Assembly (NCBI GenBank): GCA_029266615.1
Contig: JAQSWN010000100.1
Coordinates: 1 to 35,552, forward strand
DNA: 35,552 nucleotides
Direction: 5' to 3'
Source: Polyangiaceae bacterium
GTDB taxonomy: Bacteria > Myxococcota_A > Polyangia > Polyangiales > Polyangiaceae
Shown here: piece by piece, positions 8,188 to 16,082 of the stretch
Position numbering within the stretch: the first letter of the stretch is position 1
Layout of the letters: the number at the start of each line of letters is the position of its first letter
Notes under the pieces: generated by a model
Told to the model about the DNA's origin: nothing
What the model saw: the letters and a program-made list of their open reading frames with translations, nothing else
The model's database searches: none
Position numbers and translations under genes: made by a program

Positions 8188-8798
8188 TCGTCCTGCGAAA
8201 GCTTGGCGAAAACGGCGTGATCCAGCCAGCGCGACTGCACCAGCTCCGCTTGCCGGGCGATGCCCTCGAAGCGAAAGCCGAGCCGCTGAATCACGCGCAG
8301 GCTCGGGAAGTTGTCGGTCGCGGCCGCGCAGCGGATGCGATGCATGGCCATGCGCGAGAACGCAAACTCCACGGACGCGTTCGCGGCCTCGGTCATCAGC
8401 CCCTTGCCGGTCGCGTCACGCCGGAGCCAGTAGCCGAGCTCGCAGGAGCGGTGGAGGTGCACGCAGGAGTCCAGGCCGACCACGCCGAGCAGATCGCGCG
8501 ACTGGCGATCGCGGATGGCGAAGCGCACCGCACGTCCGCCGTCCCAGTCCGCCACACACGCCTCCGCGTAGCGTACGCTCGCCTCGCGCGTGCCGTTGAA
8601 CGGAACCCAGGGAAGCCAGCGCTCGAGGTGCCAACGCGAGCCTTCCACCGCGTCCCACAGCTCGTCGCCGTCGCTGATCTCGATGGGGACCAAGAGGAGG
8701 CGTGACGTCTCCACCGGCTGGCGGCGTATCTGCGCGCGCGCGGGGATGGACAACAGGTGCGGAACGGTGTGCGTCTCGTCGTGCTCGGCGCGGCTCAT
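8184..8798 (-). CDS. GNAT acetyltransferase, RimJ/RimL-like
   Basis: 204 residues from the ATG at 8798, chosen because it overlaps the kinase stop as ATGA; a longer open frame goes back to 8867 but lies inside the kinase gene. The RimJ/RimL-type N-acetyltransferase pattern is clear: start strand TSRLLLVPIEISDGDELW, central VRFAIRDRQSRDLLGVVGL, acetyl-CoA-binding segment GYWLRRDATGKGLMTEA with the (Q/R)xxGxG/A-like turn, and IRCAAATDNFPSLRVIQRLGF near the end. It transfers acetyl from acetyl-CoA to an amino group; targets of this subfamily include ribosomal protein N-termini, but the substrate here is unknown. Its position between a Ser/Thr kinase and two histidine kinases is unusual and may point to a regulatory acetylation role (inference). 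Confidence 0.88.
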   Translation of the reverse strand: MSRAEHDETHTVPHLLSIPARAQIRRQPVETSRLLLVPIEISDGDELWDAVEGSRWHLERWLPWVPFNGTREASVRYAEACVADWDGGRAVRFAIRDRQSRDLLGVVGLDSCVHLHRSCELGYWLRRDATGKGLMTEAANASVEFAFSRMAMHRIRCAAATDNFPSLRVIQRLGFRFEGIARQAELVQSRWLDHAVFAKLSQDE

Positions 8799-11359
8799 TT
8801 GCACTCCGTCCGCAGCCCAAAGGCTTCGAAATGGGCGGATTCGTAGTCTCGGAAGGCGACCAGCCACTGGCCGGGCTTCTCCCCGCGCGTCACGTCCGGC
8901 TCTGGTTGAAAGCCGTTCACGCGCGCTAGCACGCTCGGCTTACCGAGCCCGTCGCGGCCAATCTCCGCCAGCTTGAGCCGCGAGTCTTCGTACCAGGCGA
9001 TGAGGGTCTTCTTGTCGGTCGTGACCAGCGTCGGCCGAATGCCCTTGGGCGAGAACTCGCGGTGCCAAAGCGGCTCGGCCTTGTCTCGTTCGATGTACGC
9101 GGCGTAAGCACCCGCGTTGTCATCGTCCCACACCACCGTGCAGGCCTTGTCCAGGCAGGCGATGCGCGGGGTGGTGTTCTTGCTGTTCGCGCGCGAGAGC
9201 TGGATCAGCGTGCCGACGCTGGTGTCGCCGACGGGCTGCTTTTTCTTCTTCTTGTCGACCACGAGCCCGGTCGTGAGACCCACGTCGTTCTGCGGCACAC
9301 GCAGCATGAGGATTTGGTGCTTGTCCGCGCCCCGGTCCACCGAGAGCACGACTTGCAGGGCGCCGTGAGCGATGACCGCGTCGGGGCTCGAGGCGGTGTT
9401 GCCGTTTCGCGGTGCTCCGACCACGTCTGCCAAACGCGTGATTTTGCCTTTGATGTCGAGCTTTTCGTCGAGGGAACGAGCCATCACGTTCACGTGACCG
9501 CGCGCGCCGTCCTCTTCCCAGAGCGCCCAGTAGCCGGCGTCGGTCGGGGTCAAGCTGGGGTGCAGCTCGCCGCGCTTGTTGTCGGATACGCGCCGGCCCG
9601 GGCTTGCGATTTTGCCGTCGGCCTCCAGGCGTCGCACGAACACGCCCGCGTCTCCCGCGTCGTCCCAATAGAGGAGGGCAGCGCCGCCGTTCATGGGTAC
9701 CAGCTGGAGCGACCGCACCGAAACCGCTTCGGGCGTCACCGGTACAGGCTCCGAGACCCGCCTCATGGCGCTGTCTAGTAGCACGACATAACCTTGCCGC
9801 TTCTTCGGGTCGATGTGCGTGTCGACCCAGCCGTACAAGATGCCGCGCTCGGTTTTCACGAGCGTCGGACGCGAGCTCGGCTCTGCGATGCCGAAAGGAC
9901 GCGGGCGCGCGAGCGCGTCCACGCGGCACGCCCCGCTGCCTTCCTCCACGACCACGGTTGCCTGTGACAAGAGCGAGCGTGCCGGCGGCTGAGAGCCCGC
10001 CGCGAACGCCGCCTTGAAGCGCTCGAGCGCGTCCTTCGCGGAGCCGTTGGTGAGCAGGTCCTGCGCTTCGAACAGCAGCTTGGAGTACGCGTCCGGATCC
10101 GCGTTCTCGCCTGATTTTGCGCCAGTCTTCGGGGGCCGGCCTGGAGCTGCGCCCGCGCTGCCTTTCGCGCTCGGAGCCCCGATGTTCGCGCTCTCGCCCG
10201 GGGGATGCAGCACGTAGAGCCACGCGGCGTAGCCGCCCAGGCAGACGAGGGCGACGAACATCAGGATCGAAATCGCGCGGCCCGAAGACGCTTCGGGCGG
10301 CTTGTCCTGAGTGGCGCCGCCGGGTGTGTCCGGCGCCCGCACGGTTTGGGGCTGAGCGTCGTGGAACGAGCCGGCCGCGTCCAACTTGGGCACGCGGTCG
10401 CTCGACGCGATCAGCTCGTCTACGACCATCCCTTCGTTGTCGCTGGACAACGAGATCCCGCGCGGGGCGGGCGCCGCGGCAACGAGCGCCTTGTTCAGCG
10501 CGTCCGACAGCTCGCGCGCAGTTTGGAACCGCTTGTCCGGATCGCGGTCGAGCGCCTTCAGGAACCATTGCTCGAAGCTGGGCGGCAGGTCTGGCCGCAG
10601 CTTGTTCGGCCGCGGCAAGGGCGCGCTCGCGATCTGCGCCAAGATCATCGCCACGCCCTGGTCCACGCTCCACACCGTCTGCCCCGTCAGGCACTCGTAG
10701 ACGATGCAGCCGAGCGCCCACAGGTCGGCGCGGTGATCGACCTCGCCTTTGCCCTTCGCTTGCTCGGGGCTCATGTACGCGGGCGTGCCGAAAAGCGCGC
10801 CTTCTCGCGTCAAACGGACGGTCGCCTGGTCGTTGCCGGTCGGCTCGTAAAACTTTGCGAGGCCGAAGTCGACCAGCTTGGCGAGCAGCTTGCCCTCCTC
10901 GTCCTTGGTGAGGAAGATGTTCTCGGGCTTCAGGTCGCGGTGCACGATGTTGGACTCGTGCGCCTTCTGCAGCCCGCGTGCGGAGTGCGTCGCGATGCGC
11001 AGCGTGCTTTCGAAGTCCAGCTGTCGCGCGCGGGTGAGCAGATCGTAAAGGCTCTCACCCTCGAGCAGCTCCATCACCAAGAACGGGCGCTCTTCGTACA
11101 TTCCCGAGTCGTAAACGTCGCAAATGTACGGGCTTCGCACGGCGGCGGCGGCGCGCGCCTCGCGCAGGAAACGTTCACGAACGATGCGAGAGGTGATGAG
11201 CTCCGCGGCGAGAATCTTCACCGCGACTCGTTTACCGATGTCGACGTTCTCCGCCTCGTAGACTGCGGCCATCCCGCCCCGTCCAATCTCCCGCGTGACC
11301 CTGAACTTACCCTCGAGCAGGGTGCCGTCCGGGACCTTGGACTGGTTCTGTGTGACCAT
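8795..11359 (-). CDS. Transmembrane Ser/Thr protein kinase with large extracytoplasmic domain
   Basis: 854 residues. A Hanks-type kinase domain fills residues 19-290: glycine loop IGRGGMAAVYEA, Lys48 in VAVKIL, HRDLKPEN with Asp142, DFG at 164-166 and the activation-segment end GTPAYMSPEQ. All catalytic residues are present. A disordered linker (about 295-360) leads to one membrane helix (about 363-384). The outer region of about 470 residues contains repeated short beta-rich blocks such as FVRRLEADGKIASPGRRVS, suggestive of a beta-propeller-like repeat fold; two cysteines near ARIACLDKACTV may be paired. Many myxobacterial kinases of this layout exist. It is the first gene of a minus-strand operon with the acetyltransferase and both histidine kinases. 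No clear Shine-Dalgarno precedes the ATG. Confidence 0.95.
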   Translation of the reverse strand: MVTQNQSKVPDGTLLEGKFRVTREIGRGGMAAVYEAENVDIGKRVAVKILAAELITSRIVRERFLREARAAAAVRSPYICDVYDSGMYEERPFLVMELLEGESLYDLLTRARQLDFESTLRIATHSARGLQKAHESNIVHRDLKPENIFLTKDEEGKLLAKLVDFGLAKFYEPTGNDQATVRLTREGALFGTPAYMSPEQAKGKGEVDHRADLWALGCIVYECLTGQTVWSVDQGVAMILAQIASAPLPRPNKLRPDLPPSFEQWFLKALDRDPDKRFQTARELSDALNKALVAAAPAPRGISLSSDNEGMVVDELIASSDRVPKLDAAGSFHDAQPQTVRAPDTPGGATQDKPPEASSGRAISILMFVALVCLGGYAAWLYVLHPPGESANIGAPSAKGSAGAAPGRPPKTGAKSGENADPDAYSKLLFEAQDLLTNGSAKDALERFKAAFAAGSQPPARSLLSQATVVVEEGSGACRVDALARPRPFGIAEPSSRPTLVKTERGILYGWVDTHIDPKKRQGYVVLLDSAMRRVSEPVPVTPEAVSVRSLQLVPMNGGAALLYWDDAGDAGVFVRRLEADGKIASPGRRVSDNKRGELHPSLTPTDAGYWALWEEDGARGHVNVMARSLDEKLDIKGKITRLADVVGAPRNGNTASSPDAVIAHGALQVVLSVDRGADKHQILMLRVPQNDVGLTTGLVVDKKKKKQPVGDTSVGTLIQLSRANSKNTTPRIACLDKACTVVWDDDNAGAYAAYIERDKAEPLWHREFSPKGIRPTLVTTDKKTLIAWYEDSRLKLAEIGRDGLGKPSVLARVNGFQPEPDVTRGEKPGQWLVAFRDYESAHFEAFGLRTECK

Positions 11360-11709
11360 TGGAAAAGGGAGTCGCTGAAACGGAAAGCCGAGCAGGTGCC
11401 CGCAGCCGCCGTGCGGCGACGGGCTCGAAGGGAAGGGGAGCGTAATACTACTGCTGGCGGATTTCGGGCACTTTGACGTGTCGGCCTAGTGGCCTAATCA
11501 GGGGGCCTAGGTCCTTGAATTTTCGCCAAAGTAGCGCGTCGAGCGGCGAGACTTCTATGCGAAACATTCGCGAAACAAGGACCCCGCTACTTGCTCAGCT
11601 CGGGCTCGCACTGCGAGCAGCAACGCTCTTTGCACCCGCCTCGTGTCGCGAGTCGGGTCAAAGAGGAGCGCCTTGGGGCTCAACCCCCCCAACTATCTGG
11701 AGAGCTGAG
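11360..11709. promoter_or_regulatory. Divergent control region between Ser/Thr kinase and glnB
   Basis: No gene is seen in these 350 nt, which must carry the promoters of the leftward kinase operon and the rightward glnB. Visible signals: GGCCTA occurs three times in 27 nt (11483-11488, 11491-11496, 11504-11509), the last inside the palindrome CCTAGG; and GCGAAACA is repeated directly at about 11558-11576. A search by eye for the sigma-54 -24/-12 pattern expected for nitrogen genes found no convincing match. A clear Shine-Dalgarno (GGAG) lies about 7 nt before the glnB ATG. Confidence 0.45.
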
Positions 11710-12048
11710 ATGAAGAAGGTCGAGGCGATCATCAAGCCTTTCAAGCTGGACGAAGTGAAGGATGCCCTGTCCGAGGTCGGCATCCAAGGCATGACCGTGA
11801 CGGAAGTGAAGGGCTTTGGGCGCACCGGCGGTAAGAAGGAAGTCTACCGCGGGTCGGCCTACGTCGTGGACTTCGTGCCGAAGGTGAAGCTCGAGATCGT
11901 CGTGCCGGACCAAATGGTCCATCAGGTCATCGACGCCATCGAGAAGAGCGCCAAAACCGGCCGCATCGGCGACGGCAAGATCTTCGTGATGCCGGTGGAC
12001 GAAGCCGTGCGCATCCGCACGGGTGAGCGCGCCGAAGAAGCGATCTGA
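11710..12048 (+). CDS. glnB: PII nitrogen regulatory protein
   Basis: 112 residues, the normal length of the family. PII senses 2-oxoglutarate, ATP/ADP and glutamine status and controls glutamine synthetase, transporters and transcription. The start MKKVEAIIKPFKLDEVKDAL and the end KIFVMPVDEAVRIRTGERAEEAI are classic, and the T-loop keeps Tyr51 in YRGSAYVVDF, the uridylylation site in proteobacteria. The first part of the T-loop reads GRTGGKKEVYRG rather than the more common GRQKGHTELYRG. A Shine-Dalgarno GGAG precedes the ATG; the frame open from 11473 upstream is not coding by its composition. The following gene is glutamine synthetase, a usual GlnB-controlled partner, 200 nt downstream. 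Confidence 0.97.
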   Translation: MKKVEAIIKPFKLDEVKDALSEVGIQGMTVTEVKGFGRTGGKKEVYRGSAYVVDFVPKVKLEIVVPDQMVHQVIDAIEKSAKTGRIGDGKIFVMPVDEAVRIRTGERAEEAI

Positions 12049-12079
12049 CACGCCGTTTTCAGGGGGAGGCCTGGTCCTC

Positions 12080-12139
12080 GGCCGCCCAGCGGGGCGGCCA
12101 GCTCCGCACGGAGCCGTCGCCACCCCGGTGACGGCTCCG
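12080..12139 (+). other. Two hairpins between glnB and glnA
   Basis: Hairpin 1: GGCCGCCC (12080-12087) and GGGCGGCC (12092-12099), 8 bp with a 4-nt loop. Hairpin 2: CGGAGCCGTC (12109-12118) and GACGGCTCCG (12130-12139), 10 bp with an 11-nt loop. Neither has a T tract, so they are not ordinary intrinsic terminators. They could stabilise the glnB message, cause partial termination or shape the glnA leader. Which of these applies cannot be told. Confidence 0.6.
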
Positions 12140-12248
12140 GCCGAAGGACTGCGAATGCTTCGCGTTGCGCCGGCCTGGTGGCGTCACCACACGCGAACGG
12201 AAGACAAACGTCGGTAGGGGCGTTGTAGGCTCCCGCCCGGAGGCCGTG

Positions 12249-13661
12249 ATGGATGCGAAGCACGCCATAGAGCTTGGGAAAAAGCACGCTGCGGTGATGG
12301 TCGATCTCAAGTTCGTGGACTTGATCGGCAAGTGGCAGCACACGTCCGTGCCCTTTCACCGGCTCAGCCTGGACGCGTTCGAGGACGGCTTCGGCTTCGA
12401 CGGCTCCTCCATCCGCGGCTTCCAGCCCATCAATCAGAGCGACATGCTGCTGATCCCGGACGCCACCACCGCGGTGATGGATCCGTTCACCAAGCACCCG
12501 ACGCTGTCGCTCATCTGCACCGTGCAGGACACCATCACGCGACAGAACTACTCACGCGACCCTCGGCAGATCGCGCTCAAGGCCGAAGCGTACCTGATGA
12601 GCACGGGCTACGCGGACACGGCATTCTTCGGGCCGGAGGCGGAGTTTTTCATCTTCGACGACGTGCGCTTCGACGTGAAGGGCCACGAGGCGTTTTACGC
12701 GGTCGATTCGGTGGAAGCGCACTGGAACAGCGGGCGGGACGAAGGCCCCAACCTGTCCCACAAAATCCGCGCCAAGGAAGGCTACTTCCCGGTGCCGCCG
12801 CAGGACACGCAGATGGATCTCCGCACTGAGATTTGTCTGGAGATGGAGAAGGTCGGCATCGAGGTCGAGGTCTCGCACCACGAAGTGGCGACGGCCGGCC
12901 AGGGCGAGATCGACATGCGCTACGACAGCTTGCTCAAGTGCGCCGACAAGCTGATGTGGTTCAAGTCCATCGTCAAAAACGTCGCGTACCGCAACGGCAA
13001 GACCGCGACGTTCATGCCGAAGCCGCTCTATGGAGACAACGGCAATGGCATGCATTGCCACCAGTCTTTGTGGAAAGACGGCAAGCCGCTCTTCGCGGGC
13101 GACAGCTACGCCGGCTTGAGCGAGATGGCGCTCTATTACATCGGCGGCATCTTGAAGCACGCGCACGCGCTCGCCGCGCTCACGAACCCGACCACGAACA
13201 GCTACCGGCGGCTGGTCCCTGGCTACGAGGCGCCCGTCAATCTCGCCTACTCGAGCCGCAATCGGTCGGCCGCGATCCGCATCTCCACCTACTCGCCGTC
13301 GCCCAAGTCCCGCCGGCTGGAGCTTCGTTTTCCGGATCCTTCGACCAACCCGTACCTGGCCTTCAGCGCGATGCTCATGGCAGGGCTGGACGGCATTCAA
13401 AACAAGATCGACCCGGGCCAGCCGCTCGACAAAGACATTTACTCGCTCTCCGCCGAAGAGCTGAAAGACGTGCCGCGCATGCCCGCGTCGCTCGAGCAAT
13501 CGCTCGACGCGTTGGAGGCTGACCACGACTTTTTGCTCAAGGGTGACGTCTTCACCAAGGACGCGATCGAGATGTGGCTCGACTACAAGCGCGAGCACGA
13601 GGTGCAGGCCTCACGCCTTCGCCCGACCCCGTTCGAGTACCACCTCTACTACGACATTTGA
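12249..13661 (+). CDS. glnA: Glutamine synthetase type I
   Basis: 470 residues from the ATG at 12249, the usual GSI length; GGAG lies about 6 nt upstream. The enzyme joins ammonia to glutamate using ATP and works as a dodecamer in the cytosol. Signatures seen: FEDGFGFDGSSIRGF near the N-terminus, the metal-binding FFGPEAEFFIFD, the ATP-site block KPLYGDNGNGMHCHQSLW, NPTTNSYRRLVPGYEAPV, and RLELRFPDPSTNPYLAFSAMLMAG. The adenylylation-site tyrosine of GSI-beta appears kept in KDIYSLSAEE (often KNLYDLPPEE), so control by adenylylation is possible. Downstream of glnB, the common proteobacterial order. Alternative starts upstream at 12165 would add a run without similarity to the family. Confidence 0.97.
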   Translation: MDAKHAIELGKKHAAVMVDLKFVDLIGKWQHTSVPFHRLSLDAFEDGFGFDGSSIRGFQPINQSDMLLIPDATTAVMDPFTKHPTLSLICTVQDTITRQNYSRDPRQIALKAEAYLMSTGYADTAFFGPEAEFFIFDDVRFDVKGHEAFYAVDSVEAHWNSGRDEGPNLSHKIRAKEGYFPVPPQDTQMDLRTEICLEMEKVGIEVEVSHHEVATAGQGEIDMRYDSLLKCADKLMWFKSIVKNVAYRNGKTATFMPKPLYGDNGNGMHCHQSLWKDGKPLFAGDSYAGLSEMALYYIGGILKHAHALAALTNPTTNSYRRLVPGYEAPVNLAYSSRNRSAAIRISTYSPSPKSRRLELRFPDPSTNPYLAFSAMLMAGLDGIQNKIDPGQPLDKDIYSLSAEELKDVPRMPASLEQSLDALEADHDFLLKGDVFTKDAIEMWLDYKREHEVQASRLRPTPFEYHLYYDI

Positions 13662-13672
13662 CGACATGTAGT

Positions 13673-13690
13673 GCGGGTGGCGCCGCCCGC
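13673..13690 (+). other. GC-rich hairpin after glnA
   Basis: GCGGGTG-GCGC-CGCCCGC forms a 7-bp stem (one G-U pair) with a 4-nt loop, 12 nt after the glnA stop. There is no T tract, so it may protect the message end or act as a Rho-dependent or weak terminator. The stretch up to 13841 holds nothing else recognisable. Confidence 0.4.
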
Positions 13691-13841
13691 GCTGCCGCGC
13701 CGCTCGACTCCTGTGCCTTCTCGAGGTGTTTCCCGCACATCTGCGGAGGGGCCGGTCAAAAGCGAGGCGGCCATGCCGGCCTGCGGCAAGATGCCCACTC
13801 TGACGCAGCGCTCGTAATTGTGGTCATTGTGTTTGGCCTAG

Positions 13842-13869
13842 TTGGAAGGTTTCGAGCGTTTGGTATGCT
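13842..13869 (+). promoter_or_regulatory. Candidate sigma-70-type promoter for the FHA-GGDEF gene
   Basis: TTGGAA (13842-13847) and TATGCT (13864-13869) are 16 nt apart, close to a housekeeping -35/-10 pair. Transcription would begin near 13876, about 32 nt before the TTG start proposed at 13908. If this is right, the open frame beginning at 13842 cannot be the start. Confidence 0.4.
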
Positions 13870-13907
13870 CAAGGTACCGCCCAAGACCCAAGCCGCGGCC
13901 TTCTGCT

Positions 13908-14807
13908 TTGCCCGAACCCGACGACAACTACGAGTCCACGCTCGAGGTCACGATCTCGCGCGACATGGGCACGCTCATTCGCGTAGCCGCCGAGCAGCGC
14001 GCGCTGTTGCTCGTGCTGTCGGGCACTCGCTTGGGCCATCGCGTCGTGCTGGGCGATGCGGCAGTGGACGTGGGACGTGGCTCCGGCGCCGGGCTCATCT
14101 TGGATGCGGACTCGGTGAGCCGGAAGCATGCGCGGCTGGAGCGCTTCGGTGGCGGCCACAAGATCGTGGATCAAGGGTCGACGAACGGCACCTACGTCAA
14201 CGGTGTGCGCATCAAAGAGCAAATCCTGAAGGATGGCGATCGCATCGGCATCGGCAAGGCGCTCTTGAAGTACCTCGCGGGCGGCAACATCGAAGGCGCT
14301 TACCACGAAGAAGTGCAGCGCCTCATGCGCTTCGATCCGCTCACCAACGTCTTCAACAAGCGGCACTTCGACGAGAGCTTGCGGCTCAGTGTGTTCACGG
14401 CTTCAGGCGGCGCCAAAGCGCTCTCGCTCATCGTGTTCGACTTGGACCACTTCAAGAAGGTCAACGACACGCACGGCCACATGGCGGGTGACTCCGTCCT
14501 GTGCGGCGCCTCGCAAGTCGTGCAGTCGATCCTCTCGCCTACGGAGCTCTTCGGGCGCGTTGGTGGAGAGGAATTCGCGGTCCTCTGCGAGGAAACGGAC
14601 ATCGCCACCGCCCGCGAGCGCGCAGAAGCGATCCGTCGCGCCGTGTCGCGCGAGCCCTACACGTTCGAAGACAAGAAGCTCCCCGTCACGGTCAGCGTCG
14701 GTGTTGCTCAGCTCGCGGTCGGCGAAGAGGCGGAGGGCTTCTACGAACGGGCGGACGCGCAGCTCTACGCGGCCAAAGCCGCCGGCCGTAACTGCGTCCG
14801 TCCGTAA
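13908..14807 (+). CDS. FHA-GGDEF diguanylate cyclase
   Basis: About 300 residues from TTG 13908 (LPEPDDNYESTLEV); the frame is open from 13842, and an ATG at 13965 is a third option. The N-terminal FHA domain (phosphothreonine binding) shows VGRGSGAGLILDADSVSRKHARL and DQGSTNGTYVNG. The C-terminal GGDEF domain shows FDPLTNVFNKRHFDE, VFDLDHFKKVNDTHGH and the active-site RVGGEEFAVL, so c-di-GMP synthesis is predicted. Where the inhibitory RxxD site is expected, five residues before the GG(D/E)EF, the sequence is SPTE, so product inhibition is probably absent. The FHA domain suggests coupling to Ser/Thr kinases such as the one encoded at 8795-11359, which is inference. No membrane segment. Confidence 0.9.
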   Translation: MPEPDDNYESTLEVTISRDMGTLIRVAAEQRALLLVLSGTRLGHRVVLGDAAVDVGRGSGAGLILDADSVSRKHARLERFGGGHKIVDQGSTNGTYVNGVRIKEQILKDGDRIGIGKALLKYLAGGNIEGAYHEEVQRLMRFDPLTNVFNKRHFDESLRLSVFTASGGAKALSLIVFDLDHFKKVNDTHGHMAGDSVLCGASQVVQSILSPTELFGRVGGEEFAVLCEETDIATARERAEAIRRAVSREPYTFEDKKLPVTVSVGVAQLAVGEEAEGFYERADAQLYAAKAAGRNCVRP

Positions 14808-15112
14808 GTCGGAAGCTGCCTCCGGCCTCCTCGCGTGGGAGCCACGCCGTAGCAAGGGCACGTCCGTAGCGGCTTCGCGAACCGTTGGCCCTGCGTCGTG
14901 CGAAGACCTCGTCGGCGCCCCCGCGCGCGCGCGTCGGTGCCCAGGGGGCTCTCCGAGGCAACAGCTTGGACCCTTGAGACCGAAAGTCTTTTTGGTTCCG
15001 AGCCGTTACGCCCGATCGGTGCGGGAAGATCGCTCGATTTGCGGCCACTTTGGGAGGGCAGTCGCGCGACCCGGCCTTTTCACGACGAATAGACGCCTTA
15101 TCCTCAGCCGAT
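14808..15112. other. Intergenic region without recognisable gene
   Basis: About 300 nt between the FHA-GGDEF gene and the palindromes before the hydrolase. Open frames here have no protein-like composition and no T-tailed hairpin was found. The promoter of the hydrolase-MarR unit is probably in the last part. Confidence 0.4.
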
Positions 15113-15130
15113 GGTCAACCGCAGTTGACC
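15113..15130. promoter_or_regulatory. Palindromic operator 1 upstream of hydrolase-MarR operon
   Basis: GGTCAACCGCAGTTGACC: 7-bp perfect arms around a 4-nt spacer. The right arm TTGACC is also a good -35 hexamer. It matches operator 2, 38 bp away centre to centre, in arms and overall length. A MarR-family regulator is encoded in the operon and is the obvious candidate to bind here. Confidence 0.7.
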
Positions 15131-15150
15131 TTTTCGGCGACAGACGACAT

Positions 15151-15168
15151 GGTCAAGCATGATTGACC
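15151..15168. promoter_or_regulatory. Palindromic operator 2 overlapping the hydrolase start codon
   Basis: GGTCAAGCATGATTGACC: 6-bp arms GGTCAA/TTGACC with a 6-nt spacer, the same outer pattern as operator 1. The ATG of the hydrolase (15159) lies inside it, so a bound protein would block the promoter region and the beginning of the gene. Confidence 0.7.
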
Positions 15169-16070
15169 AATTTAGGGGCGCTCGACCGGACTGGCTCGAC
15201 CGCTCCGCATTTCCGTTCCAGTCCCGGTGGCTCGCGACCAGCCACGGTAGCGTCCACTATCTGGACGAGGGGCCGGAGGATGGCGAGGTCGTGCTGCTCG
15301 TGCACGGCACTCCCAGCTGGTCCTTCGAATACAGACACTTGATCGCCGTGCTCTCGCGCACGCGTCGCGTGGTCGCGTTCGACCACCTCGGCTTTGGCCT
15401 GTCGGAGCGGCCGCACGCTTTCGAGTACACGCCGGAGGCGCACACGCGCGTGCTGCGTGAGCTCGTCGCGCGACTTGCGCTCACGCGCTTCTCACTCGTG
15501 GTGCACGACTACGGGGGACCCATCGCGCTCCCGCTCGCCTGTGAAGACTCTGCACGTATCACGAGCCTGGTCGTGCTCAACAGCTGGATGTGGCCGCTCA
15601 CGGACGACCCCGAGCTCGCGAAGGGCGCCCGCTTCGTGGCTTCTTGGGTCGGACGGTTCCTTTACCGCTTTCTCAACGCTTCCCTGCGGCTGCTCATGCC
15701 GAGCGCATACGCGGACAAGCGTAAGCTCACGCCTCGCATTCACGCCCACGACCTGGCCCCGTTCCGCGATCGTGATGCGCGGGTGCGTGTGCTGTGGACG
15801 CTCGCCAAAGCGCTCACAGCCTCTGCGCCGAGCCTCGCGCGGCTGTGGCAAGAGCGCCAGAGCTTGGCGAAGGTGCCTGCGCTCATCGCGTGGGGGTTGG
15901 AAGACAAGCTGCTGCCACCGCGGCTACTTTCGCGTCTGCAGGAGGCTTTGCCCCAAGCTCAGGTGCATGCGCTGGAAGGCGTCGGCCATTGGCCGCAAGA
16001 AGAGGCACCCGAACGGCTGGCGACGCTGCTGGACGGCTTTTTGCCACGAATGCGGGAGGCAGGGGAGTAA
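15159..16070 (+). CDS. Alpha/beta hydrolase, haloalkane-dehalogenase-like (Asp nucleophile)
   Basis: 303 residues, the usual length of haloalkane dehalogenases. Motifs in order: oxyanion loop VHGTPSWSFEYRHL (49-61), DHLGFGLSERP, nucleophile elbow VVHDYGGPIAL with Asp117 in place of serine, acid in AWGLEDKLLPP (Asp249) and histidine in GVGHWPQEE (His277). The Asp nucleophile puts it with haloalkane dehalogenases and epoxide hydrolases. Most dehalogenases have Trp next to the nucleophile for halide binding; here it is Tyr, so dehalogenase activity is uncertain. No signal peptide. No good Shine-Dalgarno is seen before the ATG. It is followed at 12 nt by a MarR regulator and preceded by two palindromes, so it is probably induced by a small molecule. 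Confidence 0.85.
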   Translation: MIDQFRGARPDWLDRSAFPFQSRWLATSHGSVHYLDEGPEDGEVVLLVHGTPSWSFEYRHLIAVLSRTRRVVAFDHLGFGLSERPHAFEYTPEAHTRVLRELVARLALTRFSLVVHDYGGPIALPLACEDSARITSLVVLNSWMWPLTDDPELAKGARFVASWVGRFLYRFLNASLRLLMPSAYADKRKLTPRIHAHDLAPFRDRDARVRVLWTLAKALTASAPSLARLWQERQSLAKVPALIAWGLEDKLLPPRLLSRLQEALPQAQVHALEGVGHWPQEEAPERLATLLDGFLPRMREAGE

Positions 16071-16082
16071 GCTTGCCCGCGC

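Noticed and set aside
11600..11709. Sigma-54 promoter before glnB
   Set aside because: A TTGCA is present near 11630 but no TGG(C/T) element stands at the required distance.
11473..11709. Longer glnB start giving an N-terminal extension of about 80 residues
   Set aside because: The extension is unlike PII proteins and a clear Shine-Dalgarno precedes the inner ATG.
15149..15166. Mini open frame MVKHD overlapping the hydrolase start, as a possible leader peptide
   Set aside because: No ribosome site before it and it falls wholly in operator 2; the palindrome explains the sequence better.
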